Assembly: GCA_039810885.1 (NCBI GenBank)
Contig: JBDHXV010000021.1
Span: forward strand, 1-45,882
From: BJGO01 sp039810885
Lineage (GTDB): Bacteria; Bacteroidota; Bacteroidia; Chitinophagales; UBA10324
Length of the DNA stretch: 45,882 nucleotides
Direction: 5' to 3'
The notes under the pieces are model-generated. The model saw nothing but the letters and a program-made list of their open reading frames with translations, was not told where the DNA came from and did not search any database. Below are positions 36,592 to 44,409 of the stretch, piece after piece (within the stretch, counting starts at the first letter, position 1; every line of letters starts with the position of its first letter). The position numbers were made by a program, and so were the translations under genes.

Positions 36592-37779
36592 CTATCTGAG
36601 TTTTGATAAGGCTATTGAGACACGCTCCAGTGCCGCATTTAACTTTTCTTCTGAGGCTGCATAAGAAACACGAATGCAACGTGAATCTCCAAAAGCGTTT
36701 CCGGTAACCAAGGAGACTCCTGCTTCGTGGAGAAGATACATACATAAATCATCGGCAGATGCTATATGATAATCTTCAAATTCTTTTCCATAATAAAAAC
36801 TCACGTCGGGGAATACATAAAACGCCCCGTCAGGGTTATTGGGGCGAATACCCGGAATATGTTTCAGTTTGGATAAAACCAATTCGCGACGTTTTAAGAA
36901 TGCTGCTTTCATTCGCATCGTATCTTCTAAAGGGCCATTTAGAGCAGCAAGCGCGGCACGTTGCGACACTGAACTTGTGCCTGATGTAATCTGTCCTTGC
37001 ATCTTATCACATGCCTTGGCAATTTCAATAGACGAAGCAGAGTATCCAATACGCCAACCCGTCATAGCATAGCCTTTTGAGCAACCATTGATGACAATTA
37101 CACGATCTCTGATTTCGCTAAACTGTGCGATGCTCTCATGTTGCCCGATAAAATTTATATATTCATAAATCTCATCAGATATAATGAACACGTTTGGATA
37201 TTTCGCAAAAACTTCTGCTAATGCAGCTAATTCATTTCGAGTATAGACTGCGCCGGTAGGATTACAAGGTGATGAAAAAATAAAGAGCTTTGTTTTTGGA
37301 GTTATCGCTGCATCTAATTGATCTGGAGTAATCTTAAATTCATTCTCAATTTGAGTAGGCACTGATACAATTTTGCCTTCAGCAAGTTTTACAATTTCTC
37401 GATAGCTTACCCAGTAAGGTGCCGGTATAATCACTTCTTCGTTTGGGTTAACTAACACCATAACCACGTTAGCAATAGATTGTTTGGCGCCTGTAGAGAC
37501 AATGATCTGCTCCGGGCTAAAATCCAATTTGTTGCTTCGTTTAAACTTTGCTGTAATAGCCTGTCGTAATTCTAGAAAGCCTGCTACGGGAGTGTATTTG
37601 GTGTAGCCTTCGTCTATAGCTTTCTTAGCTGCTTCTTTAATGAATTGCGGTGTATCGAAGTCAGGTTCTCCTAAACTCAAGTCAATAATGTCTTTCCCCT
37701 TTGCTTTCAATTCACGGCTCAACTTGGCCATTTGCAAAGTTTCCGATTCGGTCAGGTGTGCTATACGTTCCGCGAGCAT
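36592..37779 (-). CDS. aspC: PLP-dependent aminotransferase (aspartate aminotransferase type)
   Basis: 395 residues, fold type I class Ib. LSLGEPDFDTPQFI at the N-terminus, SSPCNPTGAVYTRNEL, FIISDEIYEYI (Asp to PLP nitrogen) and VINGCSKGYAMTGWRIGY, whose Lys in SKGYAMTGWR forms the Schiff base. RVSYAASEEKLNAAL near the end has the Arg that holds the substrate carboxylate. It exchanges amino groups between amino acids and 2-oxoacids. First gene of its operon; no exact -7 element was found (TATTTTGG is one base off). Confidence 0.9.
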   Translation of the reverse strand: MLAERIAHLTESETLQMAKLSRELKAKGKDIIDLSLGEPDFDTPQFIKEAAKKAIDEGYTKYTPVAGFLELRQAITAKFKRSNKLDFSPEQIIVSTGAKQSIANVVMVLVNPNEEVIIPAPYWVSYREIVKLAEGKIVSVPTQIENEFKITPDQLDAAITPKTKLFIFSSPCNPTGAVYTRNELAALAEVFAKYPNVFIISDEIYEYINFIGQHESIAQFSEIRDRVIVINGCSKGYAMTGWRIGYSASSIEIAKACDKMQGQITSGTSSVSQRAALAALNGPLEDTMRMKAAFLKRRELVLSKLKHIPGIRPNNPDGAFYVFPDVSFYYGKEFEDYHIASADDLCMYLLHEAGVSLVTGNAFGDSRCIRVSYAASEEKLNAALERVSIALSKLR

Positions 37780-37853
37780 GATCTACTATTCTTATGAAAG
37801 GTGCCAAAATACAAAGAAAAGGTAGAGGCGTTTCTAATATTGTTATCCAAGAA

Positions 37854-37883
37854 TTGGTCAAAATACATTTAACATTATATTTG
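37854..37883 (+). promoter_or_regulatory. Promoter of tRNA-Met (and probably cca)
   Basis: TTG (37854-37856), 19 bases, then TATATTTG (37876-37883), an exact Bacteroidota consensus. The following GCGCTCCCAAA is the same as after the tRNA-Arg promoter. The tRNA begins 13 bases past the -7 element. Confidence 0.82.
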
Positions 37884-37895
37884 CGCTCCCAAAAT

Positions 37896-37969
37896 GGCGA
37901 GGTAGCTCAGTTGGTTAGAGCGTAGGATTCATAACCCTAAGGCCACGGGTTCAACTCCCGTCCTCGCTA
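37896..37969 (+). tRNA. tRNA-Met (anticodon CAT)
   Basis: 74 bases in a full cloverleaf. The acceptor stem is GGCGAGG/CCTCGCT (first pair G-T) with discriminator A. The anticodon stem TAGGA/CCCTA has one mismatch (A-C) next to the loop TTCATAA, giving anticodon CAT. The T arm contains GGGTTCAACTCCC. It lacks the C1-A72 pair and the three G-C pairs of initiator tRNA, so it is elongator Met; a tRNA-Ile2 with lysidine-modified CAT is possible. CCA is not encoded. Confidence 0.9.
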
Positions 37970-37980
37970 CAAAACTTATC

Positions 37981-38075
37981 AAACCGTTTCAGTTTGCAGC
38001 ATCGGGTCCAGCAAACAGTGGAGTTGTTAAACCATACTTAACATATACCGATGCGATGATTGAAGCGGTTTTTTT
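37981..38075 (+). ncRNA. Structured spacer between tRNA-Met and cca (candidate attenuator or terminator)
   Basis: An outer 11-pair helix (37981-37991 with 38061-38071, one G-T) encloses two hairpins: GTTTGC/GCAAAC (37992-37997, 38011-38016) and TGTTAA/TTAACA (38025-38030, 38038-38043) with a seven-base loop ACCATAC. A run of seven T (38069-38075) follows directly, as in an intrinsic terminator, and it abuts the start of cca. It may end tRNA transcripts and limit read-through into cca. A degenerate tRNA cloverleaf is another reading: the seven-base loop has CAT in the anticodon place, but U33 and a T loop are missing. Confidence 0.45.
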
Positions 38076-38087
38076 GTGGAACAGACT

Positions 38088-39536
38088 ATGCGTAACGTAT
38101 ATAAAATTATTAATCAGAACGAAATCTTATTTACGGACTCGGAAGTCTTTTTAATACAACAAGTGTATCGTGCAGCTCAACTGCTTCAAGTGCCTGTTTA
38201 CCTCGTTGGCGGGTATGTAAGAGATAAATTATTAAATAGAGAGTCAAAGGATATTGATTTTATGTGCGTGGGGGATGGCATTGCATTGGCCCATAAAGTA
38301 GCGGAGCTTATTGAGCCAAAGCCAACGGTTGCCATTTTTAAACATTATGGAACTGCCAAATTGAATATTCGAGGATTGGACGTTGAGTTTGTTGGAGCTC
38401 GTAAAGAGTCTTATCAAAGCCATTCGCGCAATCCAATAGTAGATAATGGTACCCTCGATGAAGATTTGCTACGAAGAGATTTTACCATTAATGCACTGGC
38501 TATAGAACTTCGATCTTATGACGAAGGTATTCTGATAGACCGCTTTAACGGCATTCAGGATTTATCTTCAAAAATTATTCGCACCCCGTGTGACCCTGAT
38601 ATCACATTCAGTGACGATCCTTTGCGCATGATGCGTGCTGTGCGTTTCGCATCGCAACTCCATTTTGACCTTCATCCTGCCACACAAAACGCATTGCGGC
38701 ATAATGCAGAGCGGATACAAATTATTACTGCCGAGCGCATCACAGATGAGTTAAATAAAATTATCCTGAGCACTACCCCTTCAACAGGATTTATACTCTT
38801 AAATGAGGTCGGTATTCTTAAACACATCTTCCCTGAGTTCACTGCACTTTGCGGAGTGGAGTTAGCTGATGGAAAGGGGCACAAAGACAATTTCTACCAC
38901 ACTTTACAAGTGTTGGATAACATTTCCAAAAAAACGAACGACTTGTGGATTCGCTGGGCAGCGATATTGCATGATATCGGTAAACCCAAAACCAAACGCT
39001 TTGAGCCGGGTACAGGGTGGACCTTTCACGGACACGATGCTGTAGGGGCGCGTATGGTGACTAAGATTTTTCGTCGAATGCGGTTGCCCATGAATGAAAA
39101 AATGAAACTGGTTGAAAAATTAGTGTTATTGCATCTTCGTCCTATTAGCCTTACCAAAGAAAACATTACCGATTCAGCCATAAGACGGCTTTTGTTTGAA
39201 GCCGGAGATGATATTGATGCTCTAATGATGCTTTGCGAAGCCGACATTACCTCTAAGAATAAACAAAAGGTTATTCGTTTTTTACAAAATTTTGAGTTGG
39301 TGAAAGGTCGTATGCTGATTGTGGAAGAGAACGATCATCTTCGTAATTGGCAGCCCCCGATTACGGGAGAAATAATAATGCAAGCCTTTGACCTAAAGCC
39401 CTGTCGTGCCGTAGGAGATATAAAGAATGCAGTTAGAGATGCGATACTCGATGGCATCATTCCAAATGATTATGATGCGGCTTATGCATTTATGATGCAG
39501 AAGGGATCTGAGTTGGGTTTTAACATAAAGAATTAA
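38088..39536 (+). CDS. cca: CCA-adding tRNA nucleotidyltransferase with HD domain
   Basis: 482 residues from ATG 38088; a GTG at 38076 would add four. It builds the 3' CCA end of tRNAs. VYLVGGYVRDKLLNRESKDIDFM carries the GG and DxD-type motifs of the class II polymerase head. EDLLRRDFTINALAIE and DDPLRMMRAVRFASQL follow as in bacterial enzymes. An HD phosphohydrolase domain lies at about 270-380 (WAAILHDIGKPKT). The C-terminus has no further domain. It is downstream of tRNA-Met with a structured spacer, and none of the tRNA genes here encodes CCA. Confidence 0.92.
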   Translation: MRNVYKIINQNEILFTDSEVFLIQQVYRAAQLLQVPVYLVGGYVRDKLLNRESKDIDFMCVGDGIALAHKVAELIEPKPTVAIFKHYGTAKLNIRGLDVEFVGARKESYQSHSRNPIVDNGTLDEDLLRRDFTINALAIELRSYDEGILIDRFNGIQDLSSKIIRTPCDPDITFSDDPLRMMRAVRFASQLHFDLHPATQNALRHNAERIQIITAERITDELNKIILSTTPSTGFILLNEVGILKHIFPEFTALCGVELADGKGHKDNFYHTLQVLDNISKKTNDLWIRWAAILHDIGKPKTKRFEPGTGWTFHGHDAVGARMVTKIFRRMRLPMNEKMKLVEKLVLLHLRPISLTKENITDSAIRRLLFEAGDDIDALMMLCEADITSKNKQKVIRFLQNFELVKGRMLIVEENDHLRNWQPPITGEIIMQAFDLKPCRAVGDIKNAVRDAILDGIIPNDYDAAYAFMMQKGSELGFNIKN

Positions 39537-39590
39537 TTCGCATATTTAAATTGCTGAAATTATTTTTACACAAAAGACAATTCATAATAT

Positions 39591-40244
39591 ATGGCAACTT
39601 ATAAATTCCGGGTGATGTATGAGGAAGACGACAATCTCTTTCGTGATATTGAAATCAAGTCATCTCAAAATTTTATTGAGTTTGAAGAAGCGATTATCAA
39701 AGCATGGGGCTTGCCCCCCGAAGCCGAAACCTCTTTCTATGAATCCAATGATCGTGCGCAAAAGGTTAAACAAATCAACTATCGAAAATCGTTTAAGAAA
39801 GACGGGGCATTGAGCTATCCCGTCATTATGATGTTTGTTAACAATCCGCATCAAAAATTTTTATATCACCATGAGGGTAAACAAGAACTTATATTTTTTA
39901 TCGAGCTTATTCAGATTGGACAAGAGAAGTCAGGGACTGACTATCCATTAATGATAAAAACTAACGGCCCCTCTCCGGTAAGAAAGGAAGATATCTATAA
40001 ACATATTAAAGCACACGCTATTGAAGTAGAAGAATCGGAGGGAATAGATGAGGACGATGAAGCAAGGATGAAAGATATGGGGTTTGAAGGAGAAGACGAT
40101 GTGCATCAAGCAACTGATGAGTCAGATGATGAGACAATTGATGAAAATGAGGAGCAGGAAGAAGATGAGTCAGATGACTCTGATGATGAGATTGGCGATA
40201 TGTTTAAGTTTGATAACGATGGTGGAGATGATGATCGTTATTAA
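39591..40244 (+). CDS. Plasmid pRiA4b ORF-3-like protein with acidic tail
   Basis: 217 residues. The first 130 or so (YKFRVMYEEDDNLFRDIEIKS, FEEAIIKAWGLPP, SFYESNDRAQK) match the pRiA4b ORF-3-like family (TnpR of IS1096 type), whose function is not known. From about residue 145 the protein becomes a tail of almost only Asp and Glu with Ser/Met (EENEEQEEDESDDSDDE-like), ending DGGDDDRY. No transposase or terminal repeats lie nearby, so it is a chromosomal copy and not part of an insertion sequence. It sits between cca and miaA, 14 bases before miaA. Confidence 0.75.
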   Translation: MATYKFRVMYEEDDNLFRDIEIKSSQNFIEFEEAIIKAWGLPPEAETSFYESNDRAQKVKQINYRKSFKKDGALSYPVIMMFVNNPHQKFLYHHEGKQELIFFIELIQIGQEKSGTDYPLMIKTNGPSPVRKEDIYKHIKAHAIEVEESEGIDEDDEARMKDMGFEGEDDVHQATDESDDETIDENEEQEEDESDDSDDEIGDMFKFDNDGGDDDRY

Positions 40245-40258
40245 TTGAACGCTATTCA

Positions 40259-41161
40259 TTGAACACATCAAAAAAGAAATTAATTGTTGTTGGTGGACCT
40301 ACGGCATCAGGGAAAACAACTTTGGCTATTGCATTAGCCCAACACTTTCAAACAGAAATAATTTCCTTTGATGCACGTCAATTCTATGCTGAAATGAACA
40401 TTGGCACGGCTAAACCAACTCGTGAAGAGCTGGCTCAAGTACCACATCATTTCATCGGGCATAAGAGTATTAAAGACAACTACAATGCAGGTGACTTTGA
40501 AAAAGATGCGGATGGGCTAAGTCTTAACTTACTCAATAAGTATAATGTGCTTATCGCCACTGGCGGCTCCGGGTTATATTTAGATGCATGGCTTAACGGG
40601 TTAAACCAATTTCCCGAGGTGAATGCAGAAGTACGGAATGAATTGATTGCTCTTTATGAGAAAGAAGGTATCAGCGCTTTACAAATCTTATTGAAAGAGA
40701 AAGACCCTGCTTATTACCGCACCGTTGATCTTTTTAATCATAGGAGGTTGATTCGTGCATTAGAAATATGTTTGAGTGCAAGAGCCCCCTACTCTACATT
40801 TCTTAACAGAGAACCCAAAAAACATTTGTTTGATATATCTATGATTGGCATTGACTTGCCAAGAAAGATCTTGTATGAGCGCATTAATCTCCGTGTAAAT
40901 ACGATGATAGAAAAAGGGCTTGAAGAAGAAGCCTACTTGCTCTATCCTTATCGTCACTATAAGGCACTACATACGATTGGCTATTCCGAGTGGTTTGAAT
41001 ATTTTGAAAAGCGTTTTACAAGAGAAGAAACCATACTAAGCATTAAGCAAAATACTCGCAACTATGCAAAGCGGCAAATGACTTGGTTTCGTCGCTATGA
41101 GCAACTGCATTGGATTCAACAAGTCAATGTAAAAACGTGTTTGGGGCGATTAGGGTTGTAA
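40259..41161 (+). CDS. miaA: tRNA dimethylallyltransferase
   Basis: 300 residues. It adds a dimethylallyl group to N6 of A37 in tRNAs that read codons beginning with U. VVGGPTASGKTTLAIALA is the P-loop, SFDARQFYAEMNIGTAKPT is the DSxQxYxxmdIGTAKP block with Ala in place of Ser, and HHFIGHKSI and GGSGLYLDAWLNGL follow. RRLIRALEI and QNTRNYAKRQMTWFRR are near the C-terminus. The start is TTG at 40259; no ATG lies before the P-loop. Its last 12 bases overlap the end of the lamin-tail gene on the other strand. Confidence 0.92.
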   Translation: MNTSKKKLIVVGGPTASGKTTLAIALAQHFQTEIISFDARQFYAEMNIGTAKPTREELAQVPHHFIGHKSIKDNYNAGDFEKDADGLSLNLLNKYNVLIATGGSGLYLDAWLNGLNQFPEVNAEVRNELIALYEKEGISALQILLKEKDPAYYRTVDLFNHRRLIRALEICLSARAPYSTFLNREPKKHLFDISMIGIDLPRKILYERINLRVNTMIEKGLEEEAYLLYPYRHYKALHTIGYSEWFEYFEKRFTREETILSIKQNTRNYAKRQMTWFRRYEQLHWIQQVNVKTCLGRLGL

Positions 41162-42427
41162 AACCACTTTTACATTTTGATGTGTGTATCCATCGCTGAC
41201 TGTTACAATATAGAATCCCGTAGGAAGTTGTGTAGTATATCGTTTTTGACCATAGAAGGCATCACTTAATAGTGTGCGGCCACTCATATCGGATACTAAC
41301 AGTGTCAACTCGCGATCCGATTGTGAGCGTATTAATATTTCTTTGTTATTGATAACTTGAACCGAAGTCAACATATCGTGGTATATCGTTTCTACTGTGT
41401 TCGGTAAACAATCATTTGGGTTGAATGCTTTCCCGGGAGAACCAAGAAAACATCCTTTTTTCCAGTTGCTTGCCTCATTCATTTTTCCTTTAGGATCAAT
41501 TAACTCCAAAGTGTATCCGCCCCCATCGGCCTCAACAGGCCATCCATACGAATTTCTATAATGCACGGAGAAGTTTATTTTTCCCTGAGCATCATACAGT
41601 CGGATAGATTCTCCCCCGTTAGATAAAGAAAAACCTAACCCTCCGATAACATTTGTTACCGTTGGATGAATAGCACTGAACTTGTTAATCTTTCTTGCAA
41701 AAACTAAGTAAGCATTTGCAGGAAAGGATACCACAGGGATTACAAACTGATTGGAGTCTTTTGAGTCGCTGAGTCTCCAGCCTGTAAGATTAATTGTAGC
41801 GTTTGTCTCATTATGTAATTCGAACCAATCATCACAATCATAAGCTGTATCTGACTTATAATTTATTTCACTAATTACGATGCTTGGGTTACAAGGCGTC
41901 CATCCGGTTCCGGGAGAGCCAAACATACATCCATCAAACCAGCTACTATATATATTGGGGTCTAAGCCGCCGCCTTTATATTCTAATGTTCTTCCGCGTC
42001 CATCTGCACCTTTAGGCCAACCCAATGTATCCATATATGTTACCGAGTAAACGAGAGTGCCTCCTTGGTTATAGAGTCGAATCATGTCTGAACTGTTGCC
42101 AAGGCTAAATAGAAATGCTCCAATATAATTTGCTACCCCGGGATATATTGTCGTAAATCTTACAATATCTTTAACGATAACCAAGTACTTTCCGGCCTGA
42201 AGGCTAGTTCCTGTTGGAATAATATATTCGCTTAAATCATTATTGTCCGACACTTTCCAACCACCAAGATTCACCGTGCTTGTACCGGCGTTATAGATCT
42301 CAAACCAATCGCCGCTGTTCATCGTGGTGTCGCTATGATAATTAATTTCAGACACAATGATGCTTTGAGCTTGTGTGATGCCGATGCCGAATATCAAGAG
42401 TGTGATGAGGGTAAGACCAGGTTTCAT
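41150..42427 (-). CDS. Secreted protein with two lamin-tail domains and T9SS sorting domain
   Basis: 425 residues. A signal peptide (MKPGLTLITLLIFGIGITQAQ) precedes two tandem lamin-tail-like repeats: about 22-165 (SIIVSEINYHSDTTMNSGDWFEIYN...GWKVSDN) and 178-340 (SIVISEINYKSDTAYDCDDWFELHN...GWRLSDS). Each ends with a GSPGTGW/GSPGKAF turn. A type A sorting domain closes it (LLVSDMSGRTLL... NVKVVLQP). Lamin-tail domains in bacteria occur in secreted, often nuclease-linked proteins; no catalytic motif is seen here. It overlaps miaA by 12 bases in convergent orientation. Confidence 0.83.
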   Translation of the reverse strand: MKPGLTLITLLIFGIGITQAQSIIVSEINYHSDTTMNSGDWFEIYNAGTSTVNLGGWKVSDNNDLSEYIIPTGTSLQAGKYLVIVKDIVRFTTIYPGVANYIGAFLFSLGNSSDMIRLYNQGGTLVYSVTYMDTLGWPKGADGRGRTLEYKGGGLDPNIYSSWFDGCMFGSPGTGWTPCNPSIVISEINYKSDTAYDCDDWFELHNETNATINLTGWRLSDSKDSNQFVIPVVSFPANAYLVFARKINKFSAIHPTVTNVIGGLGFSLSNGGESIRLYDAQGKINFSVHYRNSYGWPVEADGGGYTLELIDPKGKMNEASNWKKGCFLGSPGKAFNPNDCLPNTVETIYHDMLTSVQVINNKEILIRSQSDRELTLLVSDMSGRTLLSDAFYGQKRYTTQLPTGFYIVTVSDGYTHQNVKVVLQP

Positions 42428-42447
42428 TTAACGAGGGAAATAGGGTG

Positions 42448-42455
42448 CAAATGTA
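42448..42455 (-). promoter_or_regulatory. -7 promoter element of the lamin-tail gene
   Basis: The minus strand reads TACATTTG, matching TAnnTTTG, 20 bases before the ATG at 42427. It lies in the short gap after the PLP-enzyme stop, so the lamin-tail gene probably has its own transcript. No TTG is found at the 19-base spacing. Confidence 0.4.
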
Positions 42456-42472
42456 CGGATTACGTATCAGAC

Positions 42473-43375
42473 CTAAGTGAAGTAAGTTGGTCTGCCACAC
42501 ATAACTACTGCAACTTTTTCTTTTGAATTTATTCGCTCTTTCTTCACAAGGTCATTCAGCGCATAAAACATTTTTGCCACATAAACGTGGTCAACCCATA
42601 AACCGTTTTGTTCAATTAACAGTCGTTGAAAATTAATTAGCTCATTGTTGGTTTTGGCAAAGCCTCCGAAGTGATAATCGTATAAAATATTACAACGGGT
42701 TAAAGTCCCCAGATCGTTAAATCCATAAGAATGAAGGATACGGCTAATTGTTGGTCGGGCCCACGATTCTGCTTTTAATGCAGGAACGGCCCACAGAGTT
42801 ACGTCTTTCTTTAGAGTAGATAAGATACCGCTAACGGTGGTGAAGGTGCCACACGATACAAATAGATGTTGAACATCATCGGGCACATAGAAGCTCATTT
42901 CCGATGCTCCCTTTACGCCATCATTATTCTCACCGCCATCCGGTATAATCAGCGCATCGGGATAAAGGTTGTGCAGGTATTGTTGATATTCTTCACTAAA
43001 ACGATTAGCATAGGCTTCTTTTGATAGATAATGGAGTATCATTCCGCAACTACGGCAGAAGTCGAGCGACTCATTCTTCGCATAGTGTTCTTCTCCTCTA
43101 ACGACCCCTACGGACTTCAACTTAAAATCGCGGCACGCTGCTGCCAGGGAATATAGGTGATTGGAATAGGCTCCTCCGAAGGAAATTAGCGTTATTCTTT
43201 TTTCATCAAGTGCTCGTTTTAGATTGTATTTCAGCTTAAACCATTTATTGCCGCCATACTCCGGATGCAACCGGTCAAAACGAAGTAACGTAATTTCTCT
43301 CTGCTGCATCAAAACAGATTCTATCTTTACGGGGAGAGTCTCCGGTGCATCAAATACAGATAAGGAAGGGTTCAC
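42473..43375 (-). CDS. PLP-dependent ACC deaminase/D-cysteine desulfhydrase family protein
   Basis: 300 residues, fold type II PLP enzyme. LHPEYGGNKWFKLKYNL carries the Schiff-base Lys (GNKWFKLKYNL), SFGGAYSNHLYSLAAACR is the SN(H/Q) substrate loop, and VSCGTFTTVSGIL binds the phosphate. Members open the ring of 1-aminocyclopropane-1-carboxylate or split D-cysteine to pyruvate, ammonia and H2S; I cannot choose between them. The start is GTG at 43375, overlapping the HmuY-like stop as GTGA, so translation is probably coupled. Confidence 0.85.
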   Translation of the reverse strand: MNPSLSVFDAPETLPVKIESVLMQQREITLLRFDRLHPEYGGNKWFKLKYNLKRALDEKRITLISFGGAYSNHLYSLAAACRDFKLKSVGVVRGEEHYAKNESLDFCRSCGMILHYLSKEAYANRFSEEYQQYLHNLYPDALIIPDGGENNDGVKGASEMSFYVPDDVQHLFVSCGTFTTVSGILSTLKKDVTLWAVPALKAESWARPTISRILHSYGFNDLGTLTRCNILYDYHFGGFAKTNNELINFQRLLIEQNGLWVDHVYVAKMFYALNDLVKKERINSKEKVAVVMCGRPTYFT

Positions 43376-44409
43376 AATCGCTGATATTCAAATTTTGGAT
43401 ATCCTTTCTCTCCATCCGCATTATAGAAATCTATAAAACGCAATTTCCAATAATATCCGTTCTCATCACGTATGATGTAGTTGTGTTGAGGGGCAATCAG
43501 ATAAGATTGCGAAGCGAAGCTATAGCGTTTCCAATCATAACCTACAACATCGCGCGATGTTGTTAATGGAATAGTCAGCGCTTTCTCATAATCTATCTCT
43601 TCAAATGTTAAAGTACTGTCAGCTCCGGCATATATGCCATTCGGGTTCAATAACACTCCACTCACCATATAAGGGGTATAGGGATTGGTGTTGTAAAAAA
43701 CATAACGATAACGTGTAAAGACAATATCCCACGTTTGTTTTGGCGGCTCCATCGTTATTTGTTGGCCACCGTTGTTAAATGTGAAATATGAAAAGTTGAA
43801 TTGTTTGTCTTTTAGAATGATCATGCTATCTACTAAACTATTATCGAGCAATCCAAATTTGATTTTATAGGCTTCACTGTTCACCCACAAGAATTTTACT
43901 TTCCAAAAGCGTAAGGCCGTACCGTACATGCTGCCTCGATCAATAATATATACAAAGCCATCTTCGTGCTGCATCTCACTCATTTTGTTGGGAGAAGTGG
44001 GGGTTTGCGTGCTGCTTGGTATAAAGGTAGTCCAGTTACCTATTGCCGTGGAGTCTGTATTTCCGGTGGGTGAGTCCCAGCGCCACTTAACGCCGGTTGC
44101 AGTCTGAACAGCATAAAAATCGGATTCATTCTTCTTTGCAGCATACATATCCTTTCCGCCATTTATCCATACATGAAAGCCGTTTGCGCTTGTCTCAAAA
44201 GATAAATCCCATTCAGAAAAGTTATTTCGCAAAACGACTCCATTGTTCATGTCGAAATAGATCTGATGCATATAATCGCTTCCCTGATCAACGGTTGTAA
44301 CATGTGCCTCGCCCGGAGGTAGCAAAGCGATCCTTTCGTCTTTTCTAAAGCAAGAGGAAAGCATGATAAGTCCTAATAAACCGATTAGCAAAAAGCAACT
44401 ATTTCTCAT
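43372..44409 (-). CDS. HmuY-like outer-membrane lipoprotein
   Basis: 345 residues. A lipoprotein signal peptide (MRNSCFLLIGLLGLIMLSSC) ends at a lipobox Cys near residue 20. The mature part begins with VTTVDQGSDYMHQIYFDMNNG and WDLSFETSANGFHVWINGGKDM, as in the HmuY family, and continues with beta-rich repeats to the end. HmuY of Porphyromonas binds haem and passes it to a TonB-dependent receptor. Here the start overlaps the receptor gene end by 11 bases. The haem-binding His residues cannot be judged without alignment, so the ligand is inferred. Confidence 0.78.
   Translation of the reverse strand: MRNSCFLLIGLLGLIMLSSCFRKDERIALLPPGEAHVTTVDQGSDYMHQIYFDMNNGVVLRNNFSEWDLSFETSANGFHVWINGGKDMYAAKKNESDFYAVQTATGVKWRWDSPTGNTDSTAIGNWTTFIPSSTQTPTSPNKMSEMQHEDGFVYIIDRGSMYGTALRFWKVKFLWVNSEAYKIKFGLLDNSLVDSMIILKDKQFNFSYFTFNNGGQQITMEPPKQTWDIVFTRYRYVFYNTNPYTPYMVSGVLLNPNGIYAGADSTLTFEEIDYEKALTIPLTTSRDVVGYDWKRYSFASQSYLIAPQHNYIIRDENGYYWKLRFIDFYNADGEKGYPKFEYQRL

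Noticed and set aside
37981..38260. Stop-free frame through the tRNA-Met to cca spacer that could be a short gene
   Set aside because: It has no good start, continues out of frame into cca, and encodes nothing that I recognise; the paired helices explain the sequence better.
39591..40244. Insertion sequence suggested by the pRiA4b ORF-3 (IS1096 TnpR-type) match
   Set aside because: No transposase, terminal inverted repeats or target duplication lie around it, and spacing to miaA is operon-like.
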